DNA of 64,000 bases, taken from assembly GCA_973895155.1 (NCBI GenBank), contig OZ316895.1, positions 17,236,001 to 17,300,000 on the forward strand, in the 5' to 3' direction. The DNA is from Marsupella aquatica. Taxonomy: Eukaryota > Marchantiophyta. The stretch's first letter is position 1, and each line of letters starts with the position of its first letter. Made by a program: the position numbers and the translations under genes. Below are positions 24,001-36,199 of this stretch, in pieces. The notes under the pieces are model-generated. The model was not told the DNA's origin and did no database searches. It saw nothing but the letters and a program-made list of their open reading frames with translations.

Positions 24001-24114
24001 ATTCGGGTTAAAGCCAATTGGACAAGTTGAAGACGTCTTGGCCCACCAGAAAGAGATTCCGATTAATTGAAGCAAATTGGACAAGTTCAAGACGTCTTGG
24101 CCCACCAGAAAGCA
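24001..24114. repeat. 59-bp tandem duplication
   Basis: Two adjacent units contain aattggacaagtt(g/c)aagacg followed by tcttggcccaccagaaag. They start near 24001 and 24060 and differ at few positions. Confidence 0.85.
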
Positions 24115-24339
24115 ATAAAAGTACGATCAACACACGCCAGAGGTGGCCACGCATGGAATTCATCTAGGAGTACTGTAGGTATGACTATTTTTGTCAAGTA
24201 GGGCCTATTGAACAGGACAACGATCCCTCAGAAATCTATTCCAGCCATAACCTGGATTCGGGGATCGTGCTAAATTGCGGAAGATTGCAATAGTTCTCTT
24301 GTGCAGATTCTGGATCACTGGGCGATATAAGAACAGTAA

Positions 24340-24745
24340 CCCTGCCATCCTGCCACCCTGGAAGAGAACTAGTTTGCGAAACAGGGGTTGAAAATTCTCC
24401 TCTGCTCCCTGGTATCATGAACCTCATTTCGGATTTGAGAACTGATGATTGCAGTACAACTGCTTTGCGAAGCAGGGGTCGTTTCTTCTCCTGAGGTTCT
24501 GCTGCCTGTATCATCACACCTCGTCTCGGATTTGAGACCTCATGATTTGAACAGCACTGGGTTGCAGAACAGGGGTCGTTTTGTCTCCTGTGGTTCCCTC
24601 TGCTGCCTAGTATCATCAAACCTCACTTCGGATTTGAGAACTGATAATTGGAATAGAATGGTTTGCAAAACAGGGGTCGTTTTATTCTCCTGTGGTTTCC
24701 TCTGCTGCCTCGTATCATCAAACTCGTTCGGATTTGAGAACTGAT
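24340..24745. repeat. Minisatellite-like array, four units of about 97 bp
   Basis: Each unit carries caggggt, then ctcct, ctgctgcct, gtatcatca, cct and cggatttgagaactgat. The caggggt marks stand at about 24381, 24474, 24572 and 24672. The array lies about 250 bp downstream of the Tic20 stop codon and has no consistent reading frame. Confidence 0.85.
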
Positions 24746-24995
24746 ATATGTATAAACATGCGACCCGTGTAATGGTCGGTGGAACACAGCATTTCAGCAA
24801 AGTAATTCTGCTTTCACTAGCAAACTAAGCCACCACAAGAATCCAATACTCTGAGAATGAAATACTTTGAGAACCTTATGTCACAAGTTGGGACTTCTCA
24901 TCACCCATGAGATATACAAATTGGAACAGGAAGCATTATTCGGAATTAGTTCTAATCTGATACATGGTTTACAATCTTCTACGCTTCTGTACTAA

Positions 24996-26970
24996 TTACT
25001 CATAGGGTATCTGCATGTATGAAGCATCGGACAAGAAAGGCACATCTGCGTACATGCCATTCAAAGCACATCTTATGCAATCTAAGACAATGAAGAAGAA
25101 GGCCATGGAAACTGCCAGCCAGTAGTGGGCACCAATCTTTCCCCAGTACACTGACTGGGGGACCCAGTCGTTGATAGTGCCCATAACTTGCAATATAATT
25201 TCCAGAAGCATGCCGGTGACGACATGAAACCGCAGAAAGTGGGGCCATCGGTTGTTTCGTACAATGCCCAAGTAAGCTCCGAAGAAATAAGCAAGAAGAA
25301 ACCATCCAGGCAGGGAACCAATGAGGATAAGGAAAGGGTAGGTGCAAAATTCATAGTCTTCCAAAAAGGCAAAGAGACTATATGCCGTTTCTGCATACAT
25401 CCATGTCTCACTCAAGGGCATCAGATAAGGAACACAAGCCAGTATCCTCCAAAACCACTTGGGCTTCTCTGTCATTTGGGGAAACCCTTTGTAGGAAGGG
25501 ACATCCTCTGCTGCCCTGGGGCAAGTTGGTCTCCTTTCCCTGATTGGAGCAAGAGTTTTTGGAAGAATGCTAAAAATGCTCCCCGCCTCTCCTTGCATGA
25601 AGGTGGAGCACCTTGAGGTGGCATGAGAGAAAGTCCCTGTCCGAAAGCCCACGAGATCGCTTCTTAGAAATTTGGCTTTCAGCCTACTTTGTCCGGCTAG
25701 CTATAACATGAAAGACAATGAGAACAAACTTTTGAGGACAGCCACCAGCCCATATGTCAAGTTAGCCCTAGGCTCGAGGCTGTGATAAATTAAAGTTAAG
25801 ACTATGCTTTCCAGCGTCCAATTCACCTGATTGATATAACGGGTCTCTCAACAGACATCTAATCACCAAAACCTTTGACCACCAGAATACAGGGAATCTG
25901 TCTTCAATGGATCTGACGATCATTGCCCACCCATGGTAACCAGAATTAATCCTGTGAAAGTGCTTTTGCTCAGTCCCAGAAACAAAGCTATACGCGAGAA
26001 TTTTAGAGCTTCTAGACCCCTAGCGAGAGTGCAGACCCTATTTCGAAGAAAATCAGCTCTAACCTTGGACTTTGCAGCTCCATTCATGACAAAAGCAAAG
26101 GCTGACAAAAAAAGGCAAACACCTATAAACGCGCATTTGTGCAGGTAGACAAAACTAATAACTCTATTCGTCTATCGTCTCTTATCCCACAACATAAGCC
26201 ATTTCGTTATCCCCTTCCCCGAAACCTGGCTCTCAAAAGAACGTCAGCTTTGGCAGCACAAGAATTTAAATCCGAACTAACCAAAGCCGTGGAGATAAAA
26301 GTCCTACTGGAAACGATTCCGGAAACATTCGGTGTTGAAGCCCTTGCACCGTAACATCTCTTTCAAAATTCAAGGTCAGGCCAAGTACGCACGGACAGAC
26401 TAAATGATTCCCGTACACGAAGAACTTGATTTCACTCCAGGACGTAACAGATTAAGCACGCAAAAGTCCATATACTCTCTCTACTTAAAGAAGATAATAA
26501 GCCCTACGCAGTAAACGGTGCGATGTTGGATAATTGTCCGGAACCGATTCCAAGATCCAGAAACCTCAAACCAATGCACGAAGATTCCTGAGCTAGTGAG
26601 GGCTCTAGAGGAACAATGATACAGTACACACGGCCCAAAACAGGTACCGGGCAGGTAGCAACAAGGATATCTTTATGGTGAAAAACCCTAGACTCCAAGA
26701 GATGACAACGCCATGCATTCCAGATGAAGCATTACTATCACCCAGACCACAGGCTTCAATTGAATGACCTCTTCTACTACAGTAATTACGAATACCGAAA
26801 ATCCAGCCGAAATGGAAAAAAAAGGGCGAACGGCAATGGAGAGTCCTCTTACCTCTCGAAGAACGCTGGCTATGGCCTCCATTGGAGATCCGCACCTGGG
26901 TTGCAGCAGTCTGCCGCGCAGCACCGGATCCGAGAACAGCACCGACGATCGTAGCTGAAACCGCAGCCAT
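24996..26970 (-). CDS. TIC20: Tic20-type protein translocon subunit, chloroplast inner envelope
   Basis: Tic20 is a four-helix integral protein of the inner-envelope import channel. Exon 1 (26970-26853) encodes MAAVSATIVGAVLGSGAARQ and the rest of a Ser/Arg-rich transit peptide, ending at a GTAAGAG donor. The acceptor ctag joins exon 2 (25696-24996) in phase, giving 272 residues, the usual length. Exon 2 continues the transit peptide (AGQSRLKAKFLRSDL), then PKWFWRILACVPYLMPL. Hydrophobic segments follow, at YPFLILIGSLPGWFLLAYFF, LRFHVVTGMLLEIILQVMG and YWLAVSMAFFFIVLDCIR, and the C-terminus is ADVPFLSDA. The 1156-bp intron and the first bases of exon 2 form the right arm of a large inverted repeat. 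An in-frame upstream ATG at 27123 exists, but the region reads like leader sequence. Confidence 0.93.
25676..26503 (-). repeat. Right arm of the inverted repeat, inside Tic20 intron 1
   Basis: This arm is the complement of 21382-22238. It covers most of Tic20 intron 1, its acceptor and about 20 bases of exon 2. It contains a small open frame at 26108-25920 (-) that is disrupted in the left copy, so it is probably not coding. Confidence 0.9.
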
Positions 26971-27718
26971 CTCCAACAACAACAACAGCAACAACAGCTG
27001 CAACGAAGTGATCCAGAGTCGCAACCCCTGCGCTGCTCTGTTGTTCTTGGCCGAAAAGCAAAGCCCTAGCTCAGCTAATTCTCGTGCTCCTACAGTAAGC
27101 TCAACCTCAGTCCCAGCAAGCACATTCCGCCGTTTGCGTCTCGTGCAAAATCTCAGCAGAAGAGCATGTGATGCAAAATGTATCAGAATCTTAGCGGAAG
27201 AGCGGTCTCTGGCATCGATGTTTCTGCCCTCTACTGAACCGTCGTCTCTACCGTCTCGTGTCCGACATAGCTTAGGTGGGCGGTTTTGGGTTTAGAGAAT
27301 TCGGATCAGGCGTGGTGAGCAGACTGCTCTTGATTCTGACGCGCACGGTGTTTGGGTCCTCTTTGGACCTCTTTTTCTTTCCTTTCATTGTCCTTTTTTC
27401 CTGAATTATAATTTTTGGTGGAAGCTTATATACGGGGATGGGGTATAGTAGCAGATGAGTGGCTGTTGTGATGGGGCCCAAGATGGCCCAAAATGGCCCA
27501 AGAGGTATCTACACTACAACTATAATAGACAATGCTGCATTATTTGTCCTTAGTCCAGTTGTGAAATCCAGAATAGATAGGAATCAAAAGAATTTTTGTA
27601 TCCATTTGATTAGCATTTGCTCTCTCTGGCGAGGTCTCCCACACCTGTGCCTTCATTATGGACCCCCCTGGGTGGACCAGGGGGCAAGAGGCAGGGGCGA
27701 GCTCATCGGGACCGAGGG

Positions 27719-28070
27719 GAGGGCGAGGCATCGTGAGGGCAGGCAAGGCATCGTGAGGGTGGGCGAGGCATCGTGAGCATTGATGCCCATATATGTATAT
27801 CGCGACACTATGGGCTGACCCTCATTGCATCGTGCAATGCACGGGCATAGGGTTCGTTAGTTAGAAATACTCTCTTCCCAATACCTTTGGTCTGCAATAC
27901 TTGGGTCTGCCATATTTTGTCCTCTTGATGGTTGAACTTTGTTGAGTAGTTGTGATGAGAGCCCCCAAAATGGCCCAATTAGGTGTTTTTGTCACAAAAT
28001 ATTTAGTTCCAATACTTTGTTTGGTCTGCAATACTTTGGCCTACAATACTTTGGTCTGCCATACTTTGTC
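27719..28070. repeat. Short tandem repeats (19 bp and 45 bp types)
   Basis: The unit ggg(c/t)(g/a)ggcatcgtgag stands three times at 27720-27778, about 19 bp apart. Further right, phrases ccaatac and ctttggtctgcaatactt with gtctgccata and ttttgtc recur at 27881-27922 and 28011-28070. Confidence 0.75.
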
Positions 28071-28847
28071 TTTGTTGAACTAAGACGTCATTCGCAACGA
28101 CCATACAACCATGACTCATTCTATGCACACGTAGTCGACACAATCTCTACGTGGTTCACCTCTTCTCCAAGGCTACGTCCACATGAACACTCAAGCTTTA
28201 CTTTAAGAGTAGACGAACACACATGCTCTCTCTCTTCTTTCTGTTGCTCTGTTACAATGAGTAAGCACCACCCTCCAGCGGCTTACACTAGCCCTGGTAT
28301 ATACAAGGTCACACATGACTAATCTAACCTCAGTTAAGATCCTAACTGTGGTTAGCCTAAGTGCCGTAACCTACGAGTCACAAGACTAAGAGCAATCCTT
28401 AAGAGTCTTGTTGTAAGTAAGCCCCACTTATTGATTGATACTCAAACTACCTTTCTAGTAGTATTTTCCCAGTTTCTTAATGTATTGTCATGTATTACAC
28501 CATGGAACAAAATGAGATGAGAGAGAGCATTTAATGTTTTGTTCTTTCTAGAGAGTGTTCATTGAGTACGTTTTGTTTTTTCATTGGGAAAACCTGTCGA
28601 CACTTGTAAACTGCATCTTCTAACAGGATTGTTTTTTTATTCTCTGAAAATAGTCATAATGAACTTTATGGTCTTGTTTTAATTTTTTGGAAGTAGTCAT
28701 AGTGACAATTTATGTGGTGGCTCAGGTGAAAACACTATAGGTATTTGAAGGGGATGGATGAAAAGGGAACGGGTCATTCAAGGCATCTTTGGTAGACTAA
28801 ATATGAGTAAAAAAAATTAAGTATATTTCTTCCAATCAAGTGTGCAT

Positions 28848-29035
28848 TCATATAAGATTTGAGTTAGGTGTGTTTTTAATTAGAGTAGCTACAAAATTAG
28901 CATAAGCTAGGTGTGACATTAACTAGAGGTAATGAAGGGCAAAATTACATAAGATTTGGGTTAGGTGTGTTTTTAATTAAGTTAAGTACAAGATTAACAT
29001 AAATCAGGTGTGACTTTTACCAGGCCCGTGATCGA
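28848..29035. repeat. Direct duplication of about 75 bp
   Basis: The phrases cataagatttg(a/g)gttagg, tgtgtttttaatta, aaattagcataa(g/a) and aggtgtgac occur at 28848-28925 and again at 28957-29035, about 109 bp apart. The sequence is AT-rich and non-coding. Confidence 0.75.
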
Positions 29036-31355
29036 AGAGGGTTTGGTCACAATAGAATGAACTGAAAATTAAGAGCAAGTATAAAATATATTCACTCATG
29101 TCACCAATGGGAGTGTCTTGTTGGTAATGGATGAGTGTCGTTGGATTTAGGGTTAAACCAAGAAGTCAAGGTGTCTCCATCTTGACTTAGGATTTTCTAA
29201 AGAAAAATTCTAAGATAGATTATTTTTCTAAATTTTGTTCCAAATACCTGTGATAGAGAAATTATCCTTATTCATGTAAAGAGAGCATACCAAATCTCCT
29301 TCTTTTCTGTTGGGAAAAGTATAAGAACTACACAATAAAGATCATTCATTTAGTTTGTTTGGAAAAACCATAACAAATACATGGTGAATAATATTTATTG
29401 ATGTCATATGAGCATGATACTTGCAATAACATAACTTAAAGTTTGAGTTGAAATATATAAGATTCATTGGGGATTTGGTGGAAGATTTAAGAAGAAGATT
29501 GGTTAAACTTCTAATATATCTAAGTATATAAAGCTCTAAAGCTCTAAACTCTACCTTGACTGGGCAGCTAAAGTACATGGATGTGATCAATTTCAAATCC
29601 CAAAACATCTCCATGTCTTATCCACACTAAATCCCACTTATTTGCCCAATACATACTAGAGTACATAAGGATTTGATGTTGCTACATGAAAGTGCACAAT
29701 TCTTGACAACAATAATTACTTTGTCCTTTATTTGCCTTTGCACAAATGAGCTCATTGGAAGGGACTGAAGGCCCACCACTAAGGTTCATGAGGGAGGACC
29801 AAAAATTCCATGTCTACATCATTTTTGAGTTGGTCAGAACTACCAGCTCAGAACTGTGATGTCTAAGGTTCAAATATTAACTTATAGCTTGAGGGTTTTT
29901 GTGCGAGAAAATTGATAACCTTTTTGAGGGTATGAAATCTGAGGGAGCCTAGGTTCCCAACAATTTATTTTCAGAGGCTGCTTGTATTAATTAGGTTCAA
30001 CTTCACTCTATTGTAAGTTCCGGGTTGGCCAAACACGCAACCATGTATTATTTTCTGCATAGTCATGGGCAGTTTGGGTACAGTACCTTCAAGAAGGTAA
30101 TCCACGAGTGCATCCTCTTTGGCATCCTTTACATTGTCGTGAAGAGGATTATTACAGTGCTTGCTTAGTGGTCTCGGAGTACTAAAGAGACTAAAGTGCC
30201 TGGGGTAAAAAACATTGCTAGAGAGTGACTTGACATGACCGGCGTAGTGATGCAAGCAACAAGTCAGTCCTTGAGACAGAGGTATTCTTCTTCCATGATG
30301 CACCACTCTCGTCAACTCAATTCCAGGTAACTCTTGGTTTTCCGAGAATAATTGGAAAATGACATTGGGCATATCTCAAACATAGTTTTGATCTAAATGG
30401 TAATTCTTTTCTTAAAACAACTACAGTAGCAGTAGCAGTTGTGTAATTTAGTTCAGACTTTGTGGCGGACCCCCTGGGTCAAGGGGCCTGGTATATTAGT
30501 ATTGTCTAGTGAACCATGGATAAGGCAAGATGAAGTTCTTGGGGTTAATTCCGGCCAGAGTAAAAGTTCGTAACAAGAACCTTATCCCCTACCCTGACCA
30601 CTACCTGCTCTTACTGCAACACGAAAAACCAGCTTTAAAGGGCCAAGCTTCGCAAGAGGGTCATTCGGTAGAAGGAAATAGAAGCACGTCCAGCTCAAAA
30701 TTCCGTTAATCTGATCCACATTCCCACAACCGCATGTGCATTAGACGCCATCGCTGGCTGAGGACCTGCTGCAATATGAGAGCGCAAAAATCAAGCTCGC
30801 CAATACAGCCCAAAAACTTGAAGACGAACAAGATCAGCTCAATCAACCCGAGCACCAGCCCGAAATCACATCACATAGGACCCACACTCTTTTACCACCA
30901 ACCCAACCCAACCCAACTCCACCCAACCCAGCTTTCTTCTGTTGAGAACCGGCACAACCCATCTTCACAAGTGTACCACATCCACACAATTACTATGATC
31001 GTTGGCATTAACAGCCCCCTAGATCTGCTCTTTAAGCTGCAGCCTGAAGTGAAAATGAAGAGGTTTCTCTATGTAAGATAGTCTTCAGAATCACATTTGA
31101 TGCTTTGAGATATGTTGGTGTTGTTGCATTAATTAGATCAGCCATCAGTCGGAATTTACCTTCAAATTAGGAGTTCAGCATCTCTAGTGTATCAAGCGAT
31201 TCTTCCCTTTCGGCCCAATTCTTATCGCATGGCTCCACCTTTTTCACACCATACCCGTGACGATCACTGCTAACGGAGCTGCAGCATCTCTGGGAATCTT
31301 CAAAAGTCATGTGGCCATGAGATCTCGGCAACAAGGTGGAGTGAGCTTCAAGGCT

Positions 31356-34300
31356 TCAAAGTGCCTCGACTACTCCTTCACTTTGGTGTTTAGTGAAACA
31401 CTCATCGCAAATCCAGACAACGTAGCCTGAGTTGTTCACCACAGCTCTTTTAAGCCTGAACTTTGATTGGAATTCCATAGGTCTCAGTTCCTTTCCGAGG
31501 AGTTCCGTCAACACATCTTTGAGGCCATTCTTCGCCTCCACTGTCCCGACTGGAGTGCTGCTATTCTGTAGAATGGACGTCTCAGTTGGATCTGTTGAAT
31601 TCCTCAAAAGTTCCAGCTCACCAGCAGCTACTAACGCAGCACTAATCCCGTAGGCAACGCTGGTGCTGACATTGAGAACGTTGGCGTCGTCTGTTCCTTG
31701 TGTAATGGTACTAATTAGTTGCCCCAAGCCTGGTAAAACAGCCTGACTTGCAACTCTACCCACGACAATTGCTACTTTCAACGACCAAGTTAGCCAAGGT
31801 ACAACCTTTGCAGCGAACTTGGAAAGATTTTTAATCTCGATTCCCTCTTGATCTATAATTTCATGGAGGGAAAGGTCATTGTAGCGTGCTTCACAAAGGA
31901 AATGCAGGGTCACGTTTTGTGCAAACATGTCCTTCAAGGCTATCCATATGCCAGAAGCATCCCGTGACTTCGTGAGATACATGAATCTCGGGACGCTGTT
32001 TCTCACCTCCTCCCGGGAAAACCTTTCTAGTGCTTGAAGCTTTTCCAACACCTCCCTCTGTCTGCTGAGTACTTTTCTTAAATCCTTCCTGACTTCCTCA
32101 AAGGTTTTCTGGAGGTCGTTCATTCTCAATTCCATGTCTTTAAACCTAAAGTCCAATTCCTTCTTGATATTTTCGAACAATGGATCTTTTTTCCTAGTCA
32201 TGGAGGTTGGTGCCCAAAATCTCGCAGGAAAGCCCGTAAGAGCACTCCAAAGTCGCCTGAAAAATGGATCCTTTCTGGTCTCTCGACTCTCAATAAGAGC
32301 CTCACCAATCCCGAGGTCAACAAAGAGCTTTTCAGCCAGGGCACACTTCTCCCCTACCAAGGTTTCCAGTCTTCGCAGATCTTTTTCTGACAGCAGATCG
32401 ATTAAATTTACAGGCTCCCCGCCAACCATCCAAGCAGTCGTTGTCTGACCTGCCAGCACCCTACTCATTACATCCTCCACTGACCATGCAACAATTCTCT
32501 GGTCCATGGGTAATGAGCCTTTAGCTGTACGCCATGGCTTCACCACTAATCTAACGAATTCCACACCTGGGCTCCAAGTCTCAGCTAGGCATAAAAACCT
32601 CTCTAAAAGCAATTGAGCTAATTGAACTTGAAGTTCTCTCCTTTTCTCAGTATTTACGTCATACTTTCTGCTCACTATAGGTCGCACAAGAATATCAACC
32701 CTGTCTTCGAGAGTAGGATCTTGCTCATGAGAACCAATTTCCACCAGGACTGACATGCTATTGGTTCCAAAAGTGATGTTGAACTTCCCGGCTGTATAAC
32801 CAGAATCAGCACCTGCACACATCGGATCTTGAGCGAGCTCCACCTGCAGTCTTCGGAAAACTGCAATTGGGAGGAGGGTTGTGGTCCTGTGCTGCACTTT
32901 AAGGCAGTAGCCCATCACCCATTGATCTTTTGCCTCTATCATTTCAGAGTGTGCCCAAAACCCAGTTGGATTTTGGTTTCCCAGGTCAGTGATCAGAGCA
33001 GGAATAAGCACCTTACTAGGGCCTGCCATGTAGCAAATTCCCAGTCTCAAGAGCATTGCCAGTGTGTCAGTAACTTGTTGACTGTCATGGAGGAGGTCAT
33101 GGAAGTAAGTTTTTAGTTCCGTCAGCGCGACGGAGCCATCAGGATGCACTTTTCTAGTGAGAGGGAGTTCATTGTCAGCCAGCATCGTAGAATTATCAGG
33201 AACGAGCAGCTGACCCACAACTCTCCTGCAAAACCAATCGGGATCTAGCACCACCAGACTTCGCCCTGGACCACATCCTTCGTAGATGGTATCCGCCCAG
33301 CCTTCCCGGAAATGTATCAAATGTCCAGATTCGTGCAAGTAATCCACTGCTGCTTTCAATTTATTCTCGTCAGACACCGAGCTTTCGAACTGGGCAGCAA
33401 ACACAGCCCAAAGAACGACAGGAAAATCCTTTGTTTTAACGTCCTCCCTGATTGTATTTTGGATAAACTGACAAATCTTAGGAACTTTCTTTCCCTCCAG
33501 CTGCTTTCTGGTATGCTGAATGAGATGTTCCCGTAACTGTGACACTGACCTTGCAACTCGAGCATCAACAACAAACGCCGTGTCCCTAATTTCGAGGTAA
33601 TCGCGGAAAAGCGCTTCCAATTCTTTCAGGTATTTGACCCACTGGTCAAGGTACTCACAGGGCTCGTTGTTGAAACGATTGAGCACAAGGATCACATGAC
33701 GCTTACCTTTCTCCTTCCCCTTCAATGAGCTCGACGCGATGAAGCGCATCCAGTAGCTCAGCACCTCCCTACCATGATGTTGGCTCCCAGTGTCGGAACT
33801 CGGGTAATTGGCATTGCAAACAATTACAAAAGTTGTTGCTTGACCATCGGCGAATGCCAGGTCAGGAAGAAACGCACTTTGCAAAACCTGGTACTCCGAC
33901 TGGCCCGCCAGATCCCAAATTGCTAACTTGATGGGCTCCACGCCCCCGTCTCCCTTGCTGACAATGTGAGACACTTCGATGCCCCGTGTGCGTGGCTCGT
34001 CTCTAAATCTCGTCTCTCTTTTTATCCTTGTGATAAATGGAGGCGACATATTTTGCAGACTACGTCTCAGGGTGGTCTTGCCTACATGCAGGGTAATGCC
34101 AAATGGTCAATCCTGTGCAACTGGACCGAGAAAAACCATTCCAAATTAATCTATTGGAACAAAGGACGTCAAATTTTGTCCCCTTTGGATTTGGCTTCTC
34201 GCTCAGCAACTGATCATCGCCAATATGCAAGAAAGACATGATTGTTTCGATATTGCTTTCCAATTCTGTTCTGGGACCAAGAATTCTGCATACAATAAGA

Positions 34301-35457
34301 CATGACGACTTACCCTCCTTGGGATGCCCACAGAGAAATATCTTCCCATAGGTGGCTTGAACGTCCTCCTCTCCTTTCAATTGCTCGAGTATCATGGCAA
34401 TCCTCCTGTTCTGTTCCAGGCACCTCCTCACATTGCTTTCATAAGTACCAAAGGTGGACCAGTTGATCTTCAATGTGAGGACCAGGGACCTATTGGAATG
34501 GACTGCATTTCTGAAGGCCTCTGCGACCTTCTTGCTGCCGCCCACATTATGTTCAAGATCCAGCATTTGCAATTTTGGTAGGTGCCCATTCTGTAGCACC
34601 CTGGCGAGCTCCATCAAGCCTTGATCAATTGGTGTGAGCAATCCGTCTCTACTAGGTCCTCTTCTACCCATGTCATTGTTACCTAGATAGAGCTCAGTCA
34701 ACCCCGGAAATTTTCCAGACATGAATGCAGTACCAAGAGCCTTCGTGCCATCCACAAAAATATTACATGTTTCCAAATCTAATGTCTTCAGATTGTTGCC
34801 GGATTCCACGAAGGCTGTGGCTATATCTCTAATGCCCTCATCTCCGACATCATTGTAGCTCAAATTCATGACCTCCAAAGATGGTAGATGGCCTTCTCGA
34901 ATTGTATGTGCAAGGCTTTTGGCACCTTCAGTACTAAACTCGTTTTGTTCCAAAGTCAGGACCTTCAAAGCTGTAGCATGTCCTGATGCAAAGGCTGTTG
35001 CCAGACTCTTCACTCCTTCGTTCTTGATCTGATTTCGGCACCAATTTGATTCCACCCGTTTTATAAATCTTTTTCTTTCATCGGCTTTTCTTTCAGGAAA
35101 TAAACCCAGAGACTCCAGAGCAGGTAAGTGGCCTAATTTAATGGCTCTTGCTACAGCACGTACCCCTACCTCAGTTACATAGTTCCCACCAAGCTGGAGA
35201 GACTTCAAGCTCGGAAATGGAACTCCCACCATAGCTCTTCCCAATGCACTGATGATTGTATCTCCCAAGTTCTCGCCGACCAAATTTATCTCTGTTACGT
35301 CGGATACTGCTTTGAAATCTTTAACGAGCTCCTGGAACTGCGGGTCATGGATTGAGTTAGGCTCCGGCCCCTTACCTCCGTCCCAACCCTCCTTCTTTTC
35401 TTTCAATCGTGGAATTAAGGACCCTCCAATTTTGTGACTTCCATTGCTACTCGACAT
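31356..35457 (-). CDS. LRR-Roc-COR (Roco) GTPase, TORNADO1-like, copy 1
   Basis: Multidomain GTPase of the Roco family, whose best-known plant member is TORNADO1. Exon 1 (35457-34314) and exon 2 (34081-31356) give 1289 residues. Residues of about 45-340 hold RNI-type LRRs (VTEINLVGENLGD, LEVMNLSYNDVGDEGI, LTELYLGNNDMG). The Roc P-loop GHPKEGKTT (about residues 376-385) is split by the single 232-bp intron after the first base of its second glycine codon. The G3 motif DLAGQ is near residue 439, with a G4-like LNRFN. COR follows (DPDWFCRRVVGQ near 664, LGICYMAG, LIPALI). A coiled coil spans about 1025-1075, then a hydrophobic segment (VVPWLTWSLKVAIVVGRVAS) and a terminal CDEC. There is no kinase domain. 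ATG 35457 is chosen because conservation with copy 2 begins there; in-frame ATGs lie at 35466 and 35643. Confidence 0.92.
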
Positions 35458-36180
35458 ACTTGTCATTGCGGTCCCTACCTTCCTGTCTGCAGGAGCGTGA
35501 GAGAGAAACTTGATTTCCTGTTTCTGCGCAATAGAAGACCGATAGAGGATGGGTTGCAGATGCCTGAAGGAATTAAAAAGAAATCTATGTTCACGGTGAC
35601 GTAGAAGGGCCAACGGATCAACGATGAATGCAATGATTGCCAATCTGACCAGGAGATCAGCCCAGACTGCCTAGCGAGAAGGCAAAAGTCCCAGCTGTAC
35701 GTATAGATGTCTAATTTTGCGACCTTTACGTTTCTGATCTGTTTGACGAAGGAATGTGGAAACTGATTGTGTGAACCGCTCAACAGAGAGAGAGAGAGAG
35801 AGAGATACGGAAGAAAGACAAATGTTGCAACATCCAAAGCTATTCGGCCAGGAGTGGAGTGGAAACACCAACGAGAATGGCCACCATCTCAATGTACCCT
35901 GCGCAGGGCCTCACCTCCGCGGGCAGACAGACAGAAAGACAAGCATGCATGAATGCATCGTTTGAGAAAACACGGGTCGATCAATCGAGCGTAAGGCTAT
36001 CTCCTCCGCCAAATGCAAACGTACGTGTCGTGCGCCTGACGTCCACATTCAGTCGTGAACTTCATCAAGATCATCTGTGTAGTAAATAATTCACATCGAT
36101 CTACGCCATTATAATCGAGGAATTCTCACGCCACTAGTGACTAGTCACACATTCGCATCCGCACTGTCACTGTAAATCGT
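35458..36180 (-). promoter_or_regulatory. Upstream region shared by both Roco copies
   Basis: Segments of this region recur upstream of copy 2 at about 45180-45790. They include gatgtggaaa(c/t)tgattg, cgcagggc, agacagacag, cgtttgagaaaacacgggtcg and acgccattat followed by aatcgaggaa. The order is the same, so the duplication unit includes about 0.7-0.9 kb of 5' flank and probably the promoter. Confidence 0.65.
35783..35805. repeat. (GA)n microsatellite upstream of Roco copy 1
   Basis: About nine to ten ga dinucleotides stand about 330 bp upstream of the start codon. The corresponding place in copy 2 (near 45255) has only a degenerate purine tract, so the array expanded after duplication. Confidence 0.8.
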
Positions 36181-36199
36181 TGGTGTTTGTGTCCTACGA

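Larger units (their letters stand above)
27124..30935. other. Spacer between Tic20 and the first Roco gene
   Basis: The left end should hold the Tic20 promoter. The remainder is AT-rich and repeat-dotted. A 133-codon frame at 30372-29971 (-) begins MPNVIFQLFSENQELPGIEL but shows no motif I recognise and no supporting splice context. I report no gene here. Confidence 0.45.

Noticed and set aside
24340-24745. Array considered as CRISPR-like
   Set aside because: Units are contiguous and about 97 bp without unique spacers, and the genome is eukaryotic.
25920-26108. 62-codon minus-strand frame in the Tic20 intron
   Set aside because: It lies in the intron, has no recognisable similarity, and the copy in the left arm is frame-disrupted.
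26882-27295. 137-codon plus-strand frame with Asn/Ser-rich run
   Set aside because: It is antisense to Tic20 exon 1 and leader; the repeat run is a cac/aac-type simple sequence.
29971-30372. 133-codon minus-strand frame
   Set aside because: No motif, no splice context and no composition signal; kept only as a remark.
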